This document shows positions 55,807 to 64,000 of a stretch of DNA of 64,000 nucleotides, one piece after another. The translations under genes were made by a program, and so were the position numbers. Source of the stretch: Chaetomium olivaceum (taxonomy: Eukaryota > Ascomycota > Sordariomycetes > Sordariales > Chaetomiaceae); contig JAYWVB010000062.1 of the NCBI GenBank assembly GCA_039881045.1, positions 62,001-126,000 of the forward strand, given 5' to 3'. Every line of letters starts with the position of its first letter. Position 1 is the first letter of the stretch. Under the pieces are notes generated by a model. It made no database searches. It had not been told where the DNA came from and was given only the letters and a program-made list of their open reading frames with translations.

Positions 55807-57917
55807 GGTAGCGGGGATCGAGAAAGCATTCCGGGGGTACCTCGGCGCGAGGGGGTTATATGCTGTCGACCACACCTACTCAGGAACTCGGCTCCGATCT
55901 TGTCACCTTCACATCACACTCGAAAGCACAGCACAACCTACCCCACCGGTCCGGAGAGTAAAACAAACCAGCCATGGGCGGACGACGAGAAGATGGTTGC
56001 GGATCGGTTGGGTGAGTGGAGAAAGCGAGAATGGTGCTGAAGGGAGCTGATGCGGCTGCGCATGATTACGCTGGGGTTCTGAACACGTTGCAAGGAATGA
56101 TATATATAACAAAAATGGTCCGACAGGTCGCCCGCCGGAGCCCGTTCTTATCCGAGGACCTTTGATAGAATAAAGGGGCATCTCCATATGGTGCCGGTGT
56201 GCAACCATAATTCAGTGTAGGTTTTCTGGCCTATATATTTGCACTAAACTTTGAAGACAACCCTTTGTTTTCAGAAGTGCATGTTAAATATGCTGCAAGT
56301 CCCTCGAACCAAACAGACAATGCCACATCTTACTACGGGTAGCCTTCGTATGGTTGAGCCCTTAACTCCCCGTCTCATCGCAACTACCCCTAAAAGCTAA
56401 GACTGCCTACCTAGGCAGGTTAGATACCCGGTTGGTGGGACCGGCGCTGATGATTTTGGTGAAAACCAAACGTCGCCTCTCGCGTTCGTGTAAGGAGGTA
56501 GCGGCTGGCTTGGCTACAACCCCGACAAGGCCAAATGCGAGCGTACAATGCCAGCCATCGATGGTAAGCGAGGAAGCGAGGAACTAATCCCAACCGGGCC
56601 GGCGACCAACAAAAGCAGGTTTAGGAACTTGCTATGCCTGGTTTCTTGCTTTGCATAACTGCCACTCGCCACTCTCACTGTTACATCCGTATGGCCGGTG
56701 CTCAAGGGAAGGCATTCTCCTGTTGAAGGCCCCATACCCCTCAGCCTTCGACCGCCGCCTACAAATCTGGTGTATGTGATTGCCCGCTGGACATGTATAC
56801 CAGATCTCAAGGGCTACAACGGCTGGTGTTTTTGATGGTTTACCTAACTATTCAAGTTAAATTCCATAATAGTAGAAATGTTGTTCTCTGATGCAATATT
56901 GGGTTGGGCGAGTGATTCTCATCGCCTGCAGCTCACACTTCCATGTGTACATACATACATAGATAGGTATCTATACAAAGGAACCAGCTTAGGTACCTAG
57001 TCACGTTCTCTATTCAACTAGTTTCAAACCAGCGGTCCGACCTTTCCTCGGACTGATAACCATGGTAGCGTACGGTCTCGCGTCATAGATGTGATGGCCA
57101 CCTGGCGCAAACGTATGTTAAAAGTGGTAATGTTTCTTGAAACAACAGATGCACAAAGTTGCGCCGGGAGCCGTACCCAGAACCCGACGGCCTTGCATAT
57201 GCATTGCCAGTGACATGTTATCAAAAGGAAGAGCGAAGACGTTGCTGATGAGCATCGCAACAGGGCCAGACGAAGCCATACCGATAGAATACCAAATTCT
57301 TCCACCGCCTCCCTCAATTCTCAGCTCAATGATCTTCGTTTACTCTCCTTAACGAGCGATCATCACCGTGGGGGAAATGATCCGCAGCGTCTCTCGCCAT
57401 GCCCCTCCATTTAACCTTTAGGCTGCGTTCAACACGAAAATCAGTAAAACTTCCGGAATTGGGAATGTATATGACACTGGCGACGAGTGATGGAGAAAAA
57501 GCCGCCGAGGGCCGAGGCTGAAGAGTGCAACCCAAGAGTCGCCAGCTCTCGCGCGCTTAACGGAGCATGAAACAATGCCGATCAACAGCCGTTGTAGGGT
57601 AGCATGGGATGAAGAAGCGCTCCAGTCATAGGGCCGGTTTAATATCCGGATGTCGCATGTCAGTGGGTTTCCCCGGTTCCCTCTCCGCACTCCCAAGCGT
57701 CCGGGTCCGCACACCTCTGCCGGCACTACTCGCGGATTGAGAACGTCAGGCGTTGGTGTTGATATTGGTGGAGAAACTTGCCAGGAATAGCTTGTTATGA
57801 CAACCCGGAAAGCCACCCCGACAGCCCTCTGGGCGAAGCGGCGATCCTGCTTCCGGAAGCAATGATTGACAGACCTACAACCGGGCGGAGCCGCTCGGGC
57901 CTCAGGGTCCTCAGGGG
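55807..57917. other. Intergenic upstream of the GH62 gene
   Basis: No gene is supported. The final 1 kb is expected to hold the GH62 promoter. Confidence 0.4.
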
Positions 57918-57925
57918 TATATAAA
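57918..57925 (+). promoter_or_regulatory. TATA box (TATATAAA) of the GH62 gene
   Basis: Lies 97 bases before the start codon at 58022, in a GC-rich surrounding, at a spacing usual for highly expressed fungal secreted-enzyme genes. Confidence 0.6.
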
Positions 57926-58021
57926 CCCGGCAGTAGCTCGATCCTATCTCGACTTTCCTGTGTTGCTCCACAACCGTCACCGGCTTTTCACCCATTTCCC
58001 TCGCCAACGAATACCATCACC

Positions 58022-59046
58022 ATGAGACTTACACGCTCCAGCCTCGCCCTTCTCGCTTCGGCGGGCACCGTCGCTAGCCAAGGGTGCGACCTTCCTTCCT
58101 CTTACAAGTGGACGTCGACCGCCTCGCTCGCAGAGCCCAAGAGCCCGTGGGTTGCGCTCAAGGACTTCACCGTCGCGCCCTACGAGGGCCAGCACCTCGT
58201 CTACGCGACGACCAACGACGGCAGGAACTGGGGCTCGATGAACTTCGGCCTGTTCAAGAACTGGGAGGACATGGGCGCCGCCAGCCAGAACGGGATGAGC
58301 CAGGGCACCGTGGCACCCACCCTCTTCCACTTCGCCCCCAAGGACATCTGGGTGCTCGCCTACCAATGGGGTCCGACAGCCTTCTCCTACAAGACGTCGA
58401 GCGACCCCACCAACCCGAACGGCTGGTCCGACGTCAAGCCGCTCTTCGAGGGCACTATCACGGGCTCCAGCACGGGCGCCATCGACCAGACCGTCATCGG
58501 CGACGACGAGAACATGTATCTCTTCTTCTGCGGCGACAATGGCAAGATCTACCGGGCCAGCATGCCGATCGGCAACTTCCCGGGCAGCTTCGGCACGCAA
58601 TCGACCATCATCATGAGCGACAGCACCAACAACCTCTTCGAAGCCGTGCAGGTCTACAAGATCGACGGCCAACAGAAGTACCTCATGATCGTCGAGGCGA
58701 TTGGCAGCCAGGGGCGGTACTTCCGGTCCTTCACGGCGACCAGCCTGGGCGGCGACTGGACGCCCAACGCGGCGACCGAGAGCAACCCCTTCGCGGGCAA
58801 GGCCAACGGCGGGTCCAGCTGGTCCAACGACATCAGCCACGGCGAGCTGGTACGCGTCAGCGCCGACCAGACGTTCACCGTCGACGCCTGCAACCTGCAG
58901 CTGCTCTACCAGGTGAGAAATCAGGTTATTATCGAGGCAAATGAAACTTTACTGACAACCTTGACCTTAAGGGCCGCGACCCGAGCTCGTCGGGAGAATA
59001 CAACGCACTTCCATATCGTCCTGGAGTACTGACACTCCAGAGCTAA
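58022..59046 (+). CDS. GH62 alpha-L-arabinofuranosidase, secreted
   Basis: 321 residues in two exons, 58022-58912 and 58972-59046, with a 60-base intron (donor gtgaga, acceptor ttaag). The signal peptide is MRLTRSSLALLASAGTVAS. The five-bladed propeller motifs of GH62 follow in order: WVALKDFTVAPYEGQHLVY, WGSMNFGLFKNWEDM, GTVAPTLFHFAPKDIWVLAY, GAIDQTVIGDDENMYLFF, GDNGKIYRASMPIGNFPG, NLFEAVQVYKIDGQQKYLMI, GRYFRSFTATSL, DISHGELVR and CNLQLLYQGRDP. The Asp in LKDF, Asp in AIDQT and Glu in FEAVQ fit the conserved acidic triad of the family. No carbohydrate-binding module is attached. The enzyme removes arabinose branches from arabinoxylan, complementing the GH115 enzyme 11 kb away. The frame is intact. 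Confidence 0.95.
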
Positions 59047-59961
59047 AGAGGTTCTTGTTAGGTGGCGGGGTGTTGTGGACAGGGGGTAGCGTGGGGGGGG
59101 TGGTTAGGCGGGAAAGGTTCCGAGGGAGAAAAGCGTTCTTATAACAGCTGTGCCCTTCCCTCGATGTCTACTTGCCAAAGCTTCATGTATATACTTGGGG
59201 GTTGATTTAAACCCGGTCATACTTCAGCAGAAGCTCCAGTATATGAATCAGTATTCCAACATCCCTTTGAATCGTGGTAAGGTCCTTACCTTTATACCCA
59301 TCCAACCATCTGGCCTTGCTTACACGTCTCTTGGGCCTGGATCAGGCCCGTCCGAACCGTAGCCGTCTCTTTATTTTCCTTCACTTTGCAGGAAACCGCT
59401 GCACATAAAACATGCCCCCAATCTTTGGAGCACGGACAGAATCATGTCCGGTACATGTTGCGGTATCCGCCTCACCAGATAAACTTGTAGTCACAAAATA
59501 AAGCGTCAGTGCTAAAATCTCACACAAAATCGCCGAAAGTCGGCTTCATGACTCGGAGATAAACACCACTAACAGTCTTTTAAGAAATGCAAAAGAAATA
59601 CAGGAAAGTGCAGGTTAGGGAGAATATAAACCCCCCCAAAACCGTGACTCTTTATTTATTGACCCTGATTGTAATTGCATCCGATTTCCGTTAGGTCATG
59701 ACCATCAGCTAGGGAGCTAAGAAAAGCTCTTGGCTTTGTGGGTAACGAGGTGTTTTGGATCGGGGGGAGGGAGTGGGTTAAAAGGGTCTGAGAAGAAAAC
59801 TACCTAGTCTTGCTTAGAACCTTCGCGGATTTCATGTATATACTTGACGGGGGATGAACCGGCTCGTTTATTTCGTAGATGCTTAGAATGAATTAGTGCC
59901 TATTTCTCCACATTAGAATCGTAACGGGTTCCTTACCTTTGCACACTGCCCAAGCACTCGA
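59047..59961. other. Intergenic, includes a decayed duplicate of the F-box gene 3' end
   Basis: The stretch 59181-59404 resembles 59831-60058 (see the paired repeat). The rest holds nothing recognised. Confidence 0.5.
59181..59404 (-). repeat. Diverged duplicate of 59831-60058
   Basis: Shared blocks in the same order and spacing are TTCATGTATATACTTG, CGTCTCTTGGG followed by TCAGGCC, CGTAG-CGTCTCTT-ATTT and CCGCTGCAC. The second copy covers the 3' end and last codons of the F-box gene; this copy keeps no coding frame. Confidence 0.7.
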
Positions 59962-61485
59962 TTACTCGTCTCTTGGGTCCCGATCAGGCCACCTTTCCGA
60001 CCAGGCCAACCGTAGTTGTCTCTTCATTTCCCCTCCCCTGGCAGTAAGCCGCTGCACGCCCCAGAAGACATACCCCCAATCTTGCAGAACGGACGGAATA
60101 AGATCCCCGTACATGTTGCTGTATCTGCCTCGCCAGATAATGACCCACGCCAGCGGTGGCGCGTTCTCCTCGTCGTTAAAAAATGGCATCTTCTGCTGTG
60201 CCTCCTCAATCTGGTCAAGTTCTGAAGGGCGAAGATGGCGCCGAATCTCCGAGTTCAACCATACCATAGCCTCTGGAATAGGTTCACCCAAGCACCGGGT
60301 CATGTTTTGCTGCATAAGCCGGATTAGGGCTTCGCGATCGGCCACTTTGGTGACGGCTTGGAAGAGTCCCAGCCCGTGTGAAATAGTGCCGTCTAAGAGG
60401 GCTTGTCGGATATCTGCGGCCGGAAGTAAGCAATAAATCAAAGAAAAAGGGAGGGATTACCTACACCTTTCGTTGAGGTCAAATGCGCCCTTCGGTGTCA
60501 TCAGATTCGTGCGCTTCCCAAACCTGGCGTTCGTTTTGTGGACGTCCCATTTGATATCGTCAAAGATCCGGTCGTATCTGGCTCTGACGAGGTGGTCTAT
60601 GCAGTGAACCTCCTCAAGTTCCCACGGGCGGAAGATGCTAAAGAAGGCGCTTGGCTCTCCGGAATCGGAATACCAGCTCATCGTTCTATCGGTGGCAAAT
60701 AAGTCTTGGTAGATCTGGAAACGATAGAGCGCTCGGAGGAGCCGGATTCTTTCTATATCACGCAACGAACCGAGTTCGGGTGGACTTTCGACTCCCAGGT
60801 TCTGCAGAAAGAGAGTCGCACAGTCCATCACCAGAGGCTGCACAACCGCCAGATAAAACGATGCCATGTTGGTTAGATCATCTATGCCGCAACGCTCCAA
60901 GACACGATCTTCACGACACGCAGGTTGACTTAGCCTGCGGAGTTCACCGTAGTCTTCCATGACCGCTGTCATTGCCGATCGGGAGCTACGATGCGGCCCC
61001 GCAAAGCGTTGCTCGGCAATGGCGGATGAACCTTGGTGGACATAAGCATCAACGAGCACGCTTCCGAGCGTTCCCATTAGGCATTGTCCTAGGAGATGCT
61101 GGCGGCTAAGAAGGTATTGCTGGTGGAGCACAGGAGAGGCGCGCACCACGGCTCTTAGGTCGTTGAGGTCGGCGAGGTGGGACAGAATCTCATTCCGAAG
61201 CTCGGCTGGTAAGGTTTCTAGCGTGGGCGTGGTTGGCAAAGCTCGGGTGGAGGGTCTCTTTGACGTTTTTCCCGGGACGGGGTCATCGACGTTGCCATGT
61301 TGTGCTGGCAGCGGTTGTTCTTGGGGTAGCCTTTCCGCCTCGTGGCTCAAATTCTGGCCCTGGACAGAGCAACTGAGCCCCGCCTCGGCCGCATCAACCG
61401 CTGGGATGACTTGGGAATGCTGAGCCGATGGTGACTGACTGCGCATTCGTGCGGCAAGGTCGAACTTGGAAAAGAATTGCCGCAT
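59962..61485 (-). CDS. F-box-like protein of unknown target
   Basis: ATG 61485 (MRQFFSKFDLAARMRS) opens a 342-codon frame; an intron near 60465-60425 (donor gtgtag or gtaatc, acceptor ccgcag) joins it to the frame ending at 59962. The exact phase of this join is unsettled. Residues 1-85 are low-complexity. An F-box-like motif follows, LETLPAELRNEILSHLADLN and DLRAVVRASPVLHQQYL, about residues 90-130. The C-terminal region (LYRFQIYQDLF, FSIFRPWELEEVHCIDHLV, WGYVFWGVQRLTARGG) is like that of many lineage-specific fungal F-box-like proteins. F-box proteins recruit substrates to SCF ubiquitin ligases; the target here is unknown. Confidence 0.75.
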
Positions 61486-63649
61486 GTTGGGTACCTACCA
61501 GGTAGAAGAGGCGAAACGGATTTGGGAGCAGGAATACAGTTATGCTCTGGTCTCCTGCTGGAGGTGGGAAGGGGGAGACTACCTAATCACTAGTGCGTTG
61601 CACTTGTGTGAGTTTGTCGCGATGGAAATTAAAACGGGCAAGTGACTGGTTTCAGAAAGTCATTTCTCGAGTCGGATGTTGGGAAGCACAAAGAACGGTG
61701 TCGATAGAGGGGCTTGGAGCTGTGACTCGGAGGGCTTCTGCCGTAGGTACAGTATGTATCTAGACATGAAAGAAAGCTAGGGCACCACGGAGGCCACCCG
61801 CCTGTTTCAGCCGAGGCACGGTCTGTGTCTTTGGCGTGCGTGGTATATAGTACGACAGAGCATACCTTACGGTGCGCGGAAATTCGATGTTTAGTCGTAT
61901 ATCATTGGCCCGTGGGTGATGATGTTCAAAACCAACAGGTGCTCGGTATACCGCAGACCGTGCCTCTGATATGGCGCAGCAACTTTGCGCCCACGAGTCG
62001 GGGCTGAAAAGTCAAAAGTCATTTCGAAAACATTGTTTCCGCCTCCCTGCTCAATGCTAATCCGATAAAGAATTGGCTCAAATACCCACATCCTCTAGGT
62101 GCGATGACTGCCTAGGTACATCTAGTTAATCAACAATTTAACATACTTTGGAACTCCCCAGCCTGTTTGCTTCATCGTTTTGGCAGATGTGTCGAACCTC
62201 TGTCAACTGCTCCCCGTGACCAAACAAAGCCAAGTACCCCACCCGTACCTCTACCTGTTCATCACCTCATGCAACTAATCTTGCTACGCGGCGAAGCTCA
62301 GCCGGGACATGTTAGAGCGGCTGCATGCAAACAGGCCTCGTTCGACCTCGGTGCGAAACCAGTATTGGCCTTTATCGTGGGTGCTTTGCCTCACCCCTGA
62401 GCCAACATGGAATCACACCAAGTTAGCCGCGGCCGTTTCGATCTAATTACGGAAGTTACTGGCGTCAGGAAGGCTAACCACAGGTCACCTACCTACCGTG
62501 GCAGGGTGTGGCCAACGGCCCAGGTCAGTTGTTTTGGACGACGGTGATGTCGCTGTGGCCGGGCATCTGCTTTAGGTCTCGACCGAGGATGAAACAGTTG
62601 GTTTTTAGAGCTTGTGGCCGTCTTCCTCAGGGACTAGTTTGTTCTTACGTACATATTAATGAGGAGTGTGGTGACGGTAAGGGCGCTGCTAGGAGCGGGT
62701 AGCGGTGCTGTGTGACGAACCTCTCCTGGACCTCGTCCTGTTAGGGTTCAGTCTGATTGAAGGTGTCTTGCAAAGGTACTAGGTTCGGTGCAGCCAAAAG
62801 GTGCACAACAAAGACTTGTCTCAACAGTAGGCTCTCGAGCTTGTAGCGAACTGTAGTTGTGATTGCTAACTGGAGAACTCCCAGAGCTCTCCAGAACGAG
62901 TGACTATATACTATCTAATTCCTGGGTGCTCAGTGTGCTCAGTAGTTCCCTCCAACTGAGCTCACTGATCTCCTTCGTACGGACCAGGCTCCCTGATTGG
63001 TGGCTTCGCTGGAGGTGCTCAGTGTGCTCAGTAGTTTCCTTCAACTGAGCTCACTGATCACCTCTGCGGCTCCTCTGATTGGTTCATCTATCGATTGGTC
63101 CGGAGCATCCCGCGCCGCTCCCGGAGACCCCACCTGTTGGCATATTCGTGACATGCTGCCAGTACCGGCAGCAATGCCGCCATGCCGGCCTCACGCGAGG
63201 CGCCACGGCCCGGTTCAGCATGGTCAACCCCCGCGCCATCGCGGGCTAGCACAATGTCGGTAAACCTCTGGCTCAAACCGGTTCGGCAAGCTCTGGAGAA
63301 GACACTGCGATTGGGTATTTTGGAAAGAATGTTGCCGGAGTCGAAAGACTGACGCCGTACTACTGGTCTACGAAGCATCAGAAGCACTTTTACTATGCGA
63401 ACAGAGGGAACACAGAGAGGATCTACTTCGAACTTTAAGCTGTGCGTGGACGTAATCATGTGGAGAATCACGCCGAGAGAATGATGGAGCTGTTGGGATG
63501 GCGTAGGGTGCAAGGAGGGCTGAGAGAAAGGAGATACATGTAATAATAGTCTATGTTGGCCACTTCCCTTTAGCTAGTTAGAAGAAACTGTTTTTTTAGC
63601 GTCTATACTTCCTCGTGAACTCATCTAAATAAGAAGTAAAGTAACAACC
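61486..63649. other. Intergenic, includes a hairpin-forming direct repeat
   Basis: No gene is supported. The paired repeat at 62926-63059 is described separately. Confidence 0.4.
62926..63059. repeat. Two 46-bp direct repeats, each an imperfect palindrome
   Basis: Copies at 62926-62971 and 63014-63059 both start GGTGCTCAGTGTGCTCAGTA and end CAACTGAGCTCACTGATC. Within a copy the two arms are inverted repeats of about 18 bp around a short TTCCCTCC/TTTCCTTC loop. Each is followed by a CTGATTGGT segment. Confidence 0.85.
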
Positions 63650-64000
63650 CTACTCCTCCACCTCCTCCCCGGTGCAGCCCACCCCGGGCGCCGCAATATC
63701 GTATGCATACACATCAATGGCAAAGTACTGCAGGGTATCGCTATCAATGGCAGACTTGGCCGGGTCGCTCTTGGCCAGCTCCACCACGCCCTCGTAGTCC
63801 TCGGCAAAGTGCTCGACGACGCCCTCGCTGATGCGCGGCACGTGCAGGACGCGGTGCAGCAGGTCGGTCGCCCAGAAGGTGTTCAGCGGCGAGCCGACCA
63901 CGGTGTGGCCCAGCCCGCACACCGAGTCCAGCCAGCGCCGCTTGGCGAAGGAGGGCGGGCAGATGACGGTTTCCTGGGTGGCGTTGGCGCCGCGCCAGTG
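63650..64000 (-). CDS. HRXXH-family (Asp f 2 / Pra1-like) secreted protein, 3' part
   Basis: Only the last about 116 codons are in the window; the gene continues beyond 64000. Visible are GANATQETVICPPSFAKRRW, SVCGLGHTVVGSPLNTFWA, DLLHRVLHVPRISEGVVEHF (with the HRxxH motif) and DSDTLQYFAIDVYAYDIAAP, then an acidic end and the stop at 63650. The family contains putative metallopeptidase-like secreted proteins, among them zinc-scavenging proteins of Aspergillus and Candida. Peptidase activity is unproven. The N-terminus and any signal peptide are not visible. Confidence 0.8.
   Translation of the reverse strand, partial: HWRGANATQETVICPPSFAKRRWLDSVCGLGHTVVGSPLNTFWATDLLHRVLHVPRISEGVVEHFAEDYEGVVELAKSDPAKSAIDSDTLQYFAIDVYAYDIAAPGVGCTGEEVEE

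Noticed and set aside
57977..58840. 287-codon open frame on the minus strand
   Set aside because: Antisense to the GH62 coding exon and without domain features.

Overview
The window looks like a filamentous ascomycete genome (Pezizomycotina, probably Sordariales). The evidence is short GT-AG introns of about 45-85 bases, typical fungal protein families (HET domain, NACHT-WD40, PTH11-like rhodopsin domain, DUF4360, GH62, GH115), a Tad-like LINE and a Tc1/mariner-type remnant. Genes are eukaryotic and monocistronic; there are no operons, tRNAs, rRNAs or CRISPR arrays that I can support.

Region 1 (1-9.7 kb) is a nonself-recognition or accessory cluster: a HET-domain gene (1880-4147, minus), an atypical protein kinase (4846-6808, minus) and a divergently oriented, frame-broken kinase of the same architecture (about 8225-9660, plus). 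Region 2 (9.9-28.3 kb) is a mobile-element complex. A 7,019-bp segment (15531-22549) is bounded by 27-bp terminal inverted repeats next to TA. It holds a transposase fragment, a HET-E-like NACHT-WD40 gene with near-identical 126-bp WD repeats, and a broken gene of unknown function. Each outer end of this segment carries a full-length, almost identical LINE (9948-15520 minus, 22560-28129 plus), both pointing away from it. The target-site duplications of the two LINEs are exchanged, which implies inversion of the middle or mis-orientation in the assembly. A 124-bp truncated LINE tail sits on the same target next to the right copy.

Region 3 (28.3-64 kb) is mostly ordinary euchromatin: an MFS sugar transporter, a conserved fungal protein of unknown function with an Asn/Asp-rich tail, a kinesin-8, a secreted DUF4360 protein, a GH115 xylan alpha-glucuronidase, a BUGZ/ZNF207-like zinc-finger protein, a rhodopsin-domain membrane protein, a secreted carboxylesterase, a GH62 arabinofuranosidase, an F-box-like protein, and the 3' part of an HRXXH-family secreted protein that leaves the window. 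GH115 and GH62 remove different side chains from glucuronoarabinoxylan, and with the sugar transporter and esterase suggest a plant-biomass degrader.

Caution for every model: nearly every conserved gene, including the kinesin, contains one or more single-base indels, mostly missing bases in homopolymer runs. This is better explained by uncorrected sequencing error than by mass gene death, so 'broken' calls for single-copy genes are provisional. GH62, the intact kinase, and both ORFs of the right LINE read without interruption.
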